Positions 1 to 9,000 of a stretch of DNA of 64,000 nucleotides are shown here, piece by piece. This DNA is from Hymenobacter norwichensis DSM 15439. GTDB lineage: Bacteria > Bacteroidota > Bacteroidia > Cytophagales > Hymenobacteraceae. How positions within the stretch are numbered: position 1 is the first letter of the stretch; every line of letters starts with the position of its first letter. The translations under genes and the position numbers were made by a program. Location of the stretch: contig NZ_ATVL01000007.1 in the NCBI RefSeq assembly GCF_000420705.1, positions 186,001 through 250,000 on the forward strand, given 5' to 3'. The notes below the pieces were generated by a model. The model was given only the letters and a program-made list of their open reading frames with translations, searched no databases and was not told the DNA's origin.

Positions 1-521
1 CGGGCCAGGAAAACACCTTCCAGCACCCCCGCCAGTTCCTGCACCTGCTCGGTAGTAATACCGGCGCTAACCAGCACTAGTTTTTCCAGTACGGGCGCCT
101 TTTTAGCTTTCTCGTCGGTCTTGTATCCTGCAAATTGATACGCCGTCATGGCCAAGCCTTCGGCCAGTGGCAGTGCGCCTGAGGCGGTGTCGGTTAAGTC
201 GTTGATGTAGAGCGTCTGCACCTTGTCAGATTTAAGGTGAGCGTGTAGCTGGAAGCCACTTTTGCGCAAAGATTCAGCGGCGAGGTGGGTGGTGGTTTTG
301 CCTTCCACCGCGGGGGCTACCACGTAGTAATGGCGGTGCGAATACTGGTTGATGCGAATCAGCTTGGCGTCGGCGGCGAGTTGCTCAGCCACGTAGGTAC
401 GGGCGGCTTCGGGCAAGTCGGCGGCGGCGGTTACGGGTAGTTCGGTGGTGCCGGCCGGCAGAATGAATACGGTGTCGGCAATGGCCGGAAAGTCGGTGGC
501 GTAGGCGAGAGCGAGAGACAT
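1..521 (-). CDS. pepA: Leucyl aminopeptidase (M17 family), N-terminal part, cut by the window edge
   Basis: Translation on the minus strand from the ATG at 519-521 gives 173 residues open to the window edge. They match the non-catalytic N-terminal domain of M17 leucyl aminopeptidases, including the late segment rich in EGLAMTAYQF and a charged YKTDEK stretch that precedes the catalytic domain in this family. The metal-binding catalytic domain lies outside the window, so activity cannot be judged. M17 enzymes are cytosolic hexamers that release N-terminal residues from peptides. The gene is divergent from rsmA. The family call rests on the N-terminal domain only; the alternative is a non-enzymatic M17-like protein. 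Confidence 0.72.
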   Translation of the reverse strand, partial: MSLALAYATDFPAIADTVFILPAGTTELPVTAAADLPEAARTYVAEQLAADAKLIRINQYSHRHYYVVAPAVEGKTTTHLAAESLRKSGFQLHAHLKSDKVQTLYINDLTDTASGALPLAEGLAMTAYQFAGYKTDEKAKKAPVLEKLVLVSAGITTEQVQELAGVLEGVFLA

Positions 522-589
522 AGCAGGCAATAGAAAGGCAGTGAAATGCAGAGTGGAGCCCGTAGCTGTTGGTTTCGGCAGCACGGGCG

Positions 590-597
590 TACCTTTG
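590..597 (+). promoter_or_regulatory. Bacteroidota-type promoter -7 element upstream of rsmA
   Basis: TACCTTTG matches the Bacteroidota primary-sigma consensus TAnnTTTG exactly. A TTG at 569-571 lies 18 bp upstream, close to the expected -33 spacing. Transcription would begin near 604 and give a leader of about 117 nt before the rsmA ATG at 721. This is inferred from motif and position only. Confidence 0.6.
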
Positions 598-720
598 GGC
601 GTGAAGGTAATTGAAGTTTCCAGTTGCTGGTTTCTCACATCTGGATGAATTGCCAGCTGCGCTTACTTAGCCTTCACCTGATTGGCGCTCTGCCGCACTA
701 TTCACCCGTTGAAATCTCCG

Positions 721-1509
721 ATGGATTCCGTTAAAGCCAAGAAACACCTGGGTCAGCACTTTCTGGCCGACTCCAATATTGCCCGCAAAATAGTGGAGGC
801 GCTTCGGCTACCCGATGGCGTAACGGAAGTACTGGAAATTGGCCCCGGCATGGGCGTGCTGACCGGTACTCTGCTGGAAAACCCCAATTACCGCACCTCG
901 GTGGTGGAAATCGACCGGGATTCGGTGGCGTATCTGCAAAAGCATTTCTCCGATTTAACGGACCGGATTTACAGCCAGGATTTCTTGAAGATGGATTTGG
1001 GGGCGTTATACAACAATCAGCCCATCAGCATCATCGGCAACTTCCCTTACAACATCAGCAGCCAGATCTACTTTCAGGTGCTGGCCCACCGCGGCCAGGT
1101 GCGCGAGGTGGTGGGCATGATTCAGAAGGAAGTGGCCGACCGGCTGGCCGAGGGGCCGGGCTCGAAAACCTACGGCATCCTGAGCGTACTGCTGCAAGCG
1201 TACTACACTATTGAATATCTGTTCACGGTGCCGCCGCACGTATTCAACCCGCCGCCTAAGGTACAGTCGGCCGTAATCCGGCTCACGCGCAACACCACCG
1301 AGCGACTGGACTGCGACGAGAAGCTGTTTTTCAAGGTGGTGAAGCAGGCGTTTTCCACGCGCCGCAAGACGTTGCGCAACGCCCTCAAACCGTTCGGTAT
1401 GCCCCCGGAAGCCACCACCGACCCGGTTTTTGATAAGCGGGCCGAGCAGTTAGGCGTAGCCGAGTTTGTGAAGCTGACCCAGCACGTTCAGGAGCACAAA
1501 GTCTCTTAA
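721..1509 (+). CDS. rsmA: 16S rRNA (adenine1518-N6/adenine1519-N6)-dimethyltransferase
   Basis: The 262-residue protein has the normal length for RsmA/KsgA, which dimethylates two adjacent adenines in helix 45 of 16S rRNA late in 30S assembly. It opens with the family signature KKHLGQHFL. S-adenosylmethionine motif I is EIGPGMGVLT (about residues 39-48), and motif IV is NFPYNIS (107-113), with Phe in place of the more usual Leu. The C-terminal segment contains the typical FSTRRKTLRNAL. An upstream in-frame codon at 682 would add 13 residues; the ATG at 721 is preferred because the family begins just before the KKHLGQHF motif. Loss of RsmA function is the classic route to kasugamycin resistance. 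Confidence 0.96.
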   Translation: MDSVKAKKHLGQHFLADSNIARKIVEALRLPDGVTEVLEIGPGMGVLTGTLLENPNYRTSVVEIDRDSVAYLQKHFSDLTDRIYSQDFLKMDLGALYNNQPISIIGNFPYNISSQIYFQVLAHRGQVREVVGMIQKEVADRLAEGPGSKTYGILSVLLQAYYTIEYLFTVPPHVFNPPPKVQSAVIRLTRNTTERLDCDEKLFFKVVKQAFSTRRKTLRNALKPFGMPPEATTDPVFDKRAEQLGVAEFVKLTQHVQEHKVS

Positions 1510-1597
1510 AATAAAAAAGGAGTCGAAACGTATTTGAGTCTCAAGCCAAAACAAAGTGGCCGGCTTAGTGCTCAACTTTTCAATTTTCAGCTATAAA

Positions 1598-2539
1598 ATG
1601 TCCCTCTGCCTCGTCATCGACGAAATGCATCCCAGCCTGCCCGAGTACATGGAGCCGCTTGGGGTGACGCTGCACTACCGCCCTGAGCTAACGGCCGCCG
1701 AGGTACCGGCCGCCCTAGCCGCGCACCCATACGACGGCCTGATGGTGCGCTCGAAGCTGCGTGTAACCACCGAACTGCTAACTCAGGCCCCCGAGCTGCG
1801 CTACGTAGCGCGGGCCGGCGCCGGCGTCGATAATATAGATGAGGCGGCCATGGCAGCGGCGGGCGTGACGTTGCTGAACGCGCCCGAAGGCAACCGCGAC
1901 GCGGTGGGGGAGTACGCCGTGGGGTTGCTGCTGGCCTTGTTCCGCAATACCGTGCGCGCCAACCAGGAGGTACGGGCGGGGCAATGGCGGCGCGAAGCTA
2001 ACCGAGGCGAAGAAATCGGGGGCAAAACCATCGGGCTGCTGGGCTACGGGCACATGGGCCGGGCATTTGCGCGCCGCCTGTCGGCGTTTGGCTGCACGGT
2101 ACTGGCCCACGACCATGATCCAGCAGTGCCCGCCGATGAGTACGCCACGCTGGTGAGTTTGGCGGAGTTGCAAGAGCGGGCCGATGTGCTCAGCCTGCAC
2201 ATTCCGTATTCCGCCGCTAATCATCATTTCGTGAATGAGGCGCTACTGCAAAACTTCTGTAACCCAATCTGGCTGCTGAATACGGCCCGCGGCGAAGTCC
2301 TCGACCACGCGGCGCTGGTGCAAGGCCTGCAAAGCAGCCAAGTGCGCGGCGCGGCGCTGGACGTGCTGGAAAACGAGAAACTCGCTACGCTCACCCCCGA
2401 GCAGCAAGCCCGGTTCGACTTCCTGAGCACTGCGCCGCAAGTGTTGTTGGCGCCGCATATTGGGGGCTGGACGTTCCAGTCGTATCGGCGCATCAACAAA
2501 GTACTGGCCGGGAAAATTAAAGAATTTCTGGGAGCCTGA
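1598..2539 (+). CDS. D-isomer-specific 2-hydroxyacid dehydrogenase (phosphoglycerate dehydrogenase-like)
   Basis: This 313-residue cytosolic protein has the two-domain fold of D-2-hydroxyacid dehydrogenases. The NAD-binding loop GYGHMG is at about 149-154. The catalytic triad is visible as Arg231 in NTARGEVLD, Glu258 in DVLENE and His287 in APHIGGW. Family members reduce 2-oxoacids or oxidise 3-phosphoglycerate with NAD. It lacks the C-terminal ACT domain of classical SerA, so the substrate is open; 3-phosphoglycerate is only one possibility. The ATG at 1598 is chosen over an earlier in-frame codon at 1556 because the Rossmann-like fold starts immediately after it. It lies about 90 bp after rsmA and may share its transcript. 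Confidence 0.85.
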   Translation: MSLCLVIDEMHPSLPEYMEPLGVTLHYRPELTAAEVPAALAAHPYDGLMVRSKLRVTTELLTQAPELRYVARAGAGVDNIDEAAMAAAGVTLLNAPEGNRDAVGEYAVGLLLALFRNTVRANQEVRAGQWRREANRGEEIGGKTIGLLGYGHMGRAFARRLSAFGCTVLAHDHDPAVPADEYATLVSLAELQERADVLSLHIPYSAANHHFVNEALLQNFCNPIWLLNTARGEVLDHAALVQGLQSSQVRGAALDVLENEKLATLTPEQQARFDFLSTAPQVLLAPHIGGWTFQSYRRINKVLAGKIKEFLGA

Positions 2540-2645
2540 TTCCTTGGGCCGGGTTGGCGGTTGACTGGCTGATAGTTACTGGCATCTAGCGGCGGCTGGT
2601 GGCAAGCAAGTGGCCGCCGAATGAATCTTCATTCCAGAAACTATG

Positions 2646-2653
2646 TATATTTG
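2646..2653 (+). promoter_or_regulatory. Promoter -7 element of greA
   Basis: TATATTTG is an exact TAnnTTTG match. No strong -33 element is visible; TTC at 2627-2629 is the nearest candidate. Initiation near 2660 would place the hairpin at 2669-2699 almost at the 5' end of the greA leader. Confidence 0.55.
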
Positions 2654-2668
2654 CCTAAACCAGGTTTG

Positions 2669-2709
2669 GGAGAACGGTCGGCGCCGCTGACCGTTCTCCT
2701 TGTTTTTTA
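2669..2709 (+). terminator. Intrinsic terminator or attenuator in the greA leader
   Basis: An 11-bp perfect stem (2669-2679 with 2689-2699) closes a 9-nt loop and runs directly into a T-rich tract (2700-2708). It lies about 190 bp from the previous stop codon but only 20 bp before the greA ATG, and downstream of a plausible greA promoter. It therefore fits an attenuator at least as well as a terminator for the upstream operon. Confidence 0.8.
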
Positions 2710-2727
2710 GCTTACCACCAACCTACC

Positions 2728-3201
2728 ATGTCCACCATCAATTACTATACCGCCGAAGGCCTGCAAAAGCTCAAGGACGAGCTGCAAGACCTCAAGATCC
2801 GCGGCCGGGCCAAAGCCGCCGAAGACTTGCGCGAAGCGCGTGATAAAGGGGACCTGAGCGAAAATGCTGAATACGACGCGGCCAAGGACGCGCAGGGTCT
2901 TCTAGAACTGAAAATCTCGAAGCTAGAAGAAGTGGTAGGCAATGCCCGCCTGCTCGACGAGTCCAACCTGGATCTAACCAAGGTGCTCATTATGAGCAAG
3001 GTGAAACTCAAGAATTTGAAGAACAACATGGTGCTCGACTACACGCTGGTAGCCGAGGAAGAAGCTGACTTAGCCGCCGGTAAAATCTCTGTGAAGTCGC
3101 CCATCGGGAAAGGCCTGCTAGGCAAATCGGCCGGTGATAAGGCCGAAATAACCGTGCCGGCCGGCAAGCTGCAATTCGAGATTCTGGAAATCAGCCGCTG
3201 A
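2728..3201 (+). CDS. greA: Transcription elongation factor GreA
   Basis: This 157-residue protein has the full two-domain GreA layout. An N-terminal coiled coil (about residues 1-75) carries the acidic tip DLSENAEYDAAKD, whose conserved D and E residues hold the catalytic magnesium for transcript cleavage. A C-terminal FKBP-like domain follows and contains SPIGKGLLGKSAGD. GreA enters the RNA polymerase secondary channel and rescues backtracked complexes. It is transcribed alone, behind its own promoter and a leader terminator-like hairpin, and is followed by a strong hairpin at 3253-3284. Confidence 0.96.
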   Translation: MSTINYYTAEGLQKLKDELQDLKIRGRAKAAEDLREARDKGDLSENAEYDAAKDAQGLLELKISKLEEVVGNARLLDESNLDLTKVLIMSKVKLKNLKNNMVLDYTLVAEEEADLAAGKISVKSPIGKGLLGKSAGDKAEITVPAGKLQFEILEISR

Positions 3202-3204
3202 TTG

Positions 3205-3372
3205 CAAGCTGTTAGCTGATAACTACTAGCTGTTAGCTTTCCATAAGTAAATAAGGCCACTGTCCTATACAGTGGCCTTTTCTTTGTTCTTTAGGGCGTC
3301 TTTCCCGTATCAAATGATAGGTCTAAGCATTAGCTCAAAGCTAACAGCTAGTGGCCATCAGCTAACAGCTTG
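3205..3372. repeat. Long inverted repeat with 7-bp phased arms (greA to HIT gene)
   Basis: Two 36-nt arms (3205-3240 and 3337-3372) are reverse complements at 33 of 36 positions, the differences falling inside one 4-nt block. Each arm is built of 7-bp steps in which AGCT recurs (AGCTGTT, AGCTGAT, then after one divergent unit AGCTGTT). The left arm begins 4 nt after the greA stop and the right arm ends 6 nt before the ATG at 3379, so the element fills the gap. A terminator sits in the loop. Confidence 0.85.
3253..3284 (+). terminator. Intrinsic terminator after greA
   Basis: An 11-bp stem (3253-3263 with 3269-3279) has a 5-nt loop and a following T-rich tract. It lies about 50 bp after the greA stop, inside the loop of the larger inverted repeat. 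Confidence 0.88.
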
Positions 3373-3378
3373 AAAACT

Positions 3379-4260
3379 ATGGCTTCCATTTTCTCCCGTA
3401 TTGTGTCCGGCGAACTACCGGCCTACAAGGTTGCTGAAGACGACCAGCACCTGGCGTTTCTTGACATTACGCCCCTCGTGGAAGGCCACACGCTGGTAAT
3501 TCCCAAGCGCGAAGTGGACTACATTTTCGACATGCCGGCCGAAGAGCTGGCGGCGCTGCATTTGTTTGCTCAACGCGTGGCCAAGGGTGTGGCGGCGGCG
3601 GTACCATGCCGGCGCATTGGCGTGGCGGTTATCGGGCTGGAAGTGCCGCACGCGCACATCCACCTGATTCCGATGAACAAAGTGGCCGATATGAACTTCG
3701 CCAACCCCAAAATAAAGGTAGCCGAAGACCGGATGAAAGAATTAGCCGCCGCCATTGCCGCTAAAGTGCCGGGTGCTACCAACGGTAATCCATCAGCCCC
3801 TGCCCCCCTGGACTCGAAAGGCAGCCGCGAAACCACTGAAGCCAACGAGCCCGCTACTACCGCCGCCGCCGATGGAAGTGTCGCGCAGCTGCAACAACTC
3901 ACGAAGGGTCTGGTGTTTATGAGTGAATCGGAGGCGCCGCTAGAGCCAGTGAGCTACGCGGCCCCAGCCGGTGAGCTGACGGATGCCGCCGCGCTGAAGC
4001 TGCTCGGTGAGCCCACCGATGCCAAGGTGGAAACCCAGGAGCTGACTCTATTCCTGCGCAACCACACCGCCGACAACGGCGTGCTCGGCGACCCAGCGCA
4101 GGCCAACCGGTTCAAAGCCTTGCAGATGTTTATGAAGCAGGACTTACAGGACACCAAAGTGTACCGCATCGGAACCGGCCCCCAGGTGAAAGTGTATGCG
4201 CTGGGCAAGACTGAGGATGGCAAGCTGGCTGGCTTCAAAACCGTACTTACCGAAACCTAA
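3379..4260 (+). CDS. HIT-family hydrolase fused to a NuiA-type nuclease inhibitor domain
   Basis: The 293-residue protein has two parts. Residues 1-130 are a HIT domain with the nucleotide-binding triad HAHIHL at 91-96; HIT proteins hydrolyse or transfer nucleoside phosphates such as AMP-lysine or dinucleoside polyphosphates. A polar linker rich in Ala, Thr, Pro and Glu (about 131-167) follows. Residues 168-293 resemble NuiA, the Anabaena inhibitor of the sugar-non-specific nuclease NucA: GLVFMSESEAP near the start, DTKVYRIG, then GKLAGFKTVLTET at the very end. In NuiA a Glu in MSESE (here Glu183) and the C-terminal Thr contact the nuclease active site, and both are present with the C-terminus free. 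There is no signal peptide, so it acts in the cytoplasm. A TTG nine bases upstream is in frame, but the ATG at 3379 starts the usual MASIFSRI. A NucA homologue lies at 10747-12204. Confidence 0.85.
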   Translation: MASIFSRIVSGELPAYKVAEDDQHLAFLDITPLVEGHTLVIPKREVDYIFDMPAEELAALHLFAQRVAKGVAAAVPCRRIGVAVIGLEVPHAHIHLIPMNKVADMNFANPKIKVAEDRMKELAAAIAAKVPGATNGNPSAPAPLDSKGSRETTEANEPATTAAADGSVAQLQQLTKGLVFMSESEAPLEPVSYAAPAGELTDAAALKLLGEPTDAKVETQELTLFLRNHTADNGVLGDPAQANRFKALQMFMKQDLQDTKVYRIGTGPQVKVYALGKTEDGKLAGFKTVLTET

Positions 4261-4280
4261 GAGAAAATTAAAAGTTAAGG

Positions 4281-4342
4281 AAAACCTGCCCCTGCACTGT
4301 TTCGCGCCACTAGCTGCGCAAAACAGTGCAGGGGCAGGTTTT
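4281..4342. terminator. Strong hairpin, probable bidirectional terminator
   Basis: A perfect 22-bp stem (4281-4302 with 4321-4342) with an 18-nt loop is flanked by A runs on the left and T runs on the right. It starts 20 bp after the stop of the HIT/NuiA gene and ends 17 bp before the next ATG. Confidence 0.88.
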
Positions 4343-4359
4343 GACATCATACTTACAAA

Positions 4360-6003
4360 ATGAGATATAACTTGCCCTTTGGCCTGCTGAGCGCCCTGTT
4401 AGTAGCGCAAAACAGCTTTGCCCAACCCACCGCGCCCCCGAAACCGCTCCGTAAACCACTCAGCAAAGTCAACGCGGCTGATTACCGGGCACACGTGCAA
4501 TACCTGGCCGATGATAAGCTGCGGGGACGTCTGCCAGGCACGGCGGGCTACCAGTTGGCGGTAGACTACGTGATAAGCCAGTACCAGAAATATGGCGTGC
4601 AACCGGCTGGCGAAAACGGTACCTACCTGCAAACGGTGCGCCTGCGCCGGGCCTTCACCGAGCCAGGAGCTACGTTGCAACTCCAACTCGCACAAGGGCC
4701 AACCCAGCAACTTACCTATGGGCAAGACTTCACATTCTACCCCAATCCGGCGGAAACCAACACCACAGTAACTGCCCCGTTGGTATTTGCCGGGTTTGGC
4801 ATCAGTGCACCCGAGCTGGGGTATGATGACTATGCGGGCCTTGATGCTACGGGCAAAATTGTAGTGGTGACGCGGGAGGAGCCCAAGCAGTTTCCCGATG
4901 CCGTCCGCCTATACAATACCGATCTGCTGACGGTATTGCAAACTGCCGCCCGACACGGGGCTGTGGGCGTGCTGCTGGCGGCAGTGAAGCCTAATGCAAA
5001 GCCCCCGGAACCAGTGAAAGGCTTGGTAAGTGTGCTGAACCCCGAGGGAAAAGTAGAGGTGTCGCGCACGTATGGCGGGGCGCAACTGCGGGTCGTAGGC
5101 TCGGTGAATGCCGCCACGTTGCAGCAACTGTTCCGCGGAGCCGCCACTGATACCGCTCGTGCTCTAGCGGCACTCCGGGCCGGCCAGCCTACCTCGGTGG
5201 CCTTGCTACCGCGCCTGACTGCCACCCAGCGCAGCCGCTACCAGGATGTGGAGAGTTACAATGTGGTAGGCAAAATACCCGGCTCCGACCCGAAACTGCG
5301 CGACGAGTATGTGGTCCACACCGCCCACCTCGACCACTTGGGCGTGGGTGCGCCCGTCGAGGGCGACTCGATATACAACGGAGCCCACGACAACGCCACC
5401 GGCGTGGCCAGCCTACTGGAGATTGCGGGCGTGTACAGTCGCCTCAAGGAAAAGCCGCGCCGCTCGGTGCTGCTGACTATGGTAACGGGTGAGGAAATGG
5501 GGCTGATGGGCTCGGCCTATTTTGCCCGCAACCCCACCGTGCCAAAAGGCCAGCTAGTAGCCAATATCAATACCGACATGCCTACTATTATTGCGCCGCT
5601 GCTGTCGGTGGTGGCACTGGGGGCCGAAAACTCGTCGTTGGCAACGCCCGTGGCTGAAGCTACCCGCATGATGGGTTTAAGCGTGGAAGCGGACCCCGAA
5701 CCGGCTCAAAACCGCTTTATCCGCTCCGACCAGTATAGCTTTGTCACGCAGGGCATTCCGGCCTTGCACATCAAATACGGCAACAAAACTGCCGACGCCC
5801 GCAACAACCTCAGTGAGCAGGTGCAGCAGTGGCGCGCCCGCTATTACCATAAGCCTCAAGACGGCATGAATGGCATTTTCGATTTTGAAGCTGGCCGCCA
5901 CTACGCTCAGCTCAACTTCCTGATTGGCTACTTGGTAGCCAACAATCCGCCCCGCCCCACTTGGAACCCCGGCAATTTCTTTGGGGAGCGGTTCGCGAAA
6001 TAG
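4360..6003 (+). CDS. Secreted M28-family metallopeptidase with PA domain
   Basis: This 547-residue protein begins with a cleavable signal peptide ending near SFAQ (about residue 22). An N-terminal segment is followed by a PA (protease-associated) insert at about 130-270 and a C-terminal M28 zinc-peptidase domain. The metal-binding and catalytic residues are recognisable in order: HTAHLDHLG, HDNATGVASL, TGEEMGLMG, NINTDMP and the late GIPALHIKYG. M28 enzymes are co-catalytic di-zinc aminopeptidases; in Bacteroidota they usually act in the periplasm or outside the cell to harvest amino acids. The gene is convergent with the histidine kinase at 6036, with only 32 bp between them and no clear terminator. 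Confidence 0.92.
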   Translation: MRYNLPFGLLSALLVAQNSFAQPTAPPKPLRKPLSKVNAADYRAHVQYLADDKLRGRLPGTAGYQLAVDYVISQYQKYGVQPAGENGTYLQTVRLRRAFTEPGATLQLQLAQGPTQQLTYGQDFTFYPNPAETNTTVTAPLVFAGFGISAPELGYDDYAGLDATGKIVVVTREEPKQFPDAVRLYNTDLLTVLQTAARHGAVGVLLAAVKPNAKPPEPVKGLVSVLNPEGKVEVSRTYGGAQLRVVGSVNAATLQQLFRGAATDTARALAALRAGQPTSVALLPRLTATQRSRYQDVESYNVVGKIPGSDPKLRDEYVVHTAHLDHLGVGAPVEGDSIYNGAHDNATGVASLLEIAGVYSRLKEKPRRSVLLTMVTGEEMGLMGSAYFARNPTVPKGQLVANINTDMPTIIAPLLSVVALGAENSSLATPVAEATRMMGLSVEADPEPAQNRFIRSDQYSFVTQGIPALHIKYGNKTADARNNLSEQVQQWRARYYHKPQDGMNGIFDFEAGRHYAQLNFLIGYLVANNPPRPTWNPGNFFGERFAK

Positions 6004-6035
6004 CCAGCATAAAGCAATGCTACCTGATTGAGCCG

Positions 6036-9000
6036 TTATACCAAACGTTTTTGCCGTAGCGGCAAGGTCACAATGAAGGTACTGCCTACCCCCAACTGAC
6101 TTATAATACGCACGGTGCCGCCGGCATTTTCGGTTATTTTCTTGACCATATACAGCCCTACACCCGAGCCCTCTACGTGGGAGTGTAAGCGCTGAAATAG
6201 CCCAAATAACCGTTTCTGCTGGCGTTCGTCCACGCCCAGGCCGTTGTCCTGCACAGTTAGTACCATAGTATCGTCGTGACGCTGGCAGTGGATGTGTACC
6301 TGCGGTGTGCGGTTGGGGTGGCGGTATTTGAGGGCGTTGCTAAGGAGGTTGTACACCACGCTTCGCTGGTTTTTCAAGGACAGCGGCAGCTCTGGTAAGG
6401 CTACCAGGTCTATTATTACTTGCGCGCCAGTGGTTTCCAGTAGCGGAGCTAAGTCGAGTTGCACGTCGGCAAGTACTGCGGCCAGGCTAACGGCTTCGGT
6501 GCTGGGTGCTTCCTCCTGTTGCAGGCGGGATATATCGGTGAGGTGCCCAATGGTTTGCTGAAAACGCAGCACCGACTCGCGCATCAATCCCAGAATGTGT
6601 GTTACTGATGCCTCCAGCGCCTGACCAGTCAAGTCACGCGTAAGGGCATCAAGCAGGCCTTCAATGTTGGCAATGGGCACCTTCAAATCGTGACTGGCCG
6701 TGTACACGAAAGTATCCAAGTCGGAATTGGTGCGCATGAGCTGCATGTTGGTTTCCCCTAACTCCTCGTTGCTGGCTTGCAACTCCTCATTGATAACGGC
6801 CAACTCCTCGTTCAGCCCCTGCACCTGGCCGCGCGCCAGCACTTGCTCAGTCACGTCGAGGCCGAAAACGGATACGCCCACAATGTGGTTTTGCTCGCGG
6901 TAAGCCTGGTAGGTGAAGTCGAAATAGTGGGTTACGGACGCGTCGTGCGCGGCTCCAGCCACCGGGACTTCCAGCTGCAACTGCATATTGCCAGTTGTAT
7001 ATACTTCATCGAGCAGTTGGATAAGGTCAGTAGCCAGCGGGTCTACCTGTACCAGCGTGCGCCCCCGGAGCTGCTGGCCCGGAAACAGCGCTTGGTAAGC
7101 CGGATTGAAGTAGTCGATGCGGTGGTCTGGTTCGCGCAAAAGGCAAATAACTGCCGGTGACTGCTCGAAAAGCTGAAATACGTTTTCCCGCTCTTCCTTC
7201 TGGCGGCGTACGGCGGCTAACACGGCGGCCTGTAAGGTTTCGGCTTGCTTACGGGCCAATACCCGCTCTGTAGTATCAACAATAAAAGCCAGAATGCCCT
7301 GTGTACGGCCCTGCCCGTCGGTAAGCGGCTGATACACAAAATCGATGTAGCGCTGCTCGGGCCGGATTCTACTTGGGTTATGAAGCAGCACAGGGCTATC
7401 TGTACCACTAAACAGTTCACCGGTGGCGTACACCTTATCAAGCAAATCAATGAAGCCTTGCTCCACCAGTTCGGGCAGCGTATCAGCAACCGTTTGGCCC
7501 AGGGCGGGGCGATTGGCCGTCAGTTCCTGATAGTTGGTGTTGAAAAACGAGTACCGATGCTGCGGCCCGCTAAGCGTGGCAACGGCGGCGGGCACTTGCC
7601 GCAAAATCTGGTGCAACAGCTGCTGCTGCTCCCGCAGGGCATTGTTGCTGGTTGCCAACTCCTCGTTTAATTGCTGCACCCGCAGCCGGGCCAGTACCTG
7701 CTCAGTTACCTCTTGGCCGCTGGCCAGCAAGCCCATAATAGTGCCGTGCGCATCGCGCAGGGGCTGAAACGCAAAGTTGACGAAAGCCTGGGTGGACTGG
7801 CCGGTGTGGGCGCGGTCTAGCAGCACGGGCGCCTCAACAATGGCAATGGGCTGGCCCGTGGTTAGCACATCCGTTAGAATCTGCTCAAAGCCCTGGCCGA
7901 CAATGTCGGGCATGGCCTCAAAATACGGTTGGCCCAACACTGCACTTGGCTCGCGGCCCCAAATAGCTGCCACGGCTGGGTTGGCTAGTTCCACCCGCAA
8001 GTTGGCGCCGCGCAGAATGGTGATGGCTACCGGCGTCTGCTCGAATACTTGGTAGAGTTGTTCGCGCTCCTGCTCGGCTGCCAGTTGGGCTTGATGCAAG
8101 GCCTGCGTGCGCCGCAACACGCGACCCTCCAACTGCTCATTGAGCTGCCGAAGTTGCTGGTGAGCGTGTTCCAGTTCGGTATTGCTCGCCAGAATTTCTT
8201 TGTTGGCAGCTTGCAGCGCTTCATTGAGGAAAGTGGTTTGCCGCTCTTTCTCCTCGACCTGCTGTCGGCGGCGCACTTGTTCCGTTACATCCACTGCCAC
8301 ATCCATAACGCCCAGTATGCCGCCATTGGCATCATAGATGGGCTTATAGATGAAATTGTAATAGGTGGTTTGCAGTTGGCCGTCCCGGAGCATTTCGGCT
8401 GAGGCTTCGGTGCCTTGCACCGGCACCCCCGTGGCTAGTACCTGCCGCAGCATGTCATCAAAGCCTTGGCCCTGGAGCTCCGGTACAGCTTCTATGAGCG
8501 GGCGGTTTTCCACCTCAAGCCGCGAATAGCCCCAGATGGCACTCATTAGCTCGTTAGCAGCCGTAATAACCAACTCCGGGCCCTCGAAAAAACCAATGGC
8601 TACGGGGGCTTGGTTGATGAGGGTGCGCAGCTGCCGACGCTCTCGTTCAGCTTGCCGGGCCATATATTGCTCCCGGGTTCTAATGGCAGTTACGTCAGCT
8701 ACGTAGTGAATGAGGCCGCACACGGCGCCGTTGGCATCAAGCACCGGCGAATTGAGGGGCTGCCAGTATCGTTCCACCGCTTCGGCGGGCATTGCCGGAT
8801 CCGGCAGGCGGTAATACTGCACGGGCATTTCGTGGGGCTTGCCCGTGGCAATTACCTGCTCCAAGGAAGCTTGCAGCTTCACCAACGTTTCGGCTTCGGG
8901 GCTACCAGGAGCGTGAGGAAATACGGTGGGCAAGTACTTGTCTATTAGCTGCTCACGCGTGGTATGCGTAATGGCCAAATAGGCATCGGTAGCGGCTGCA

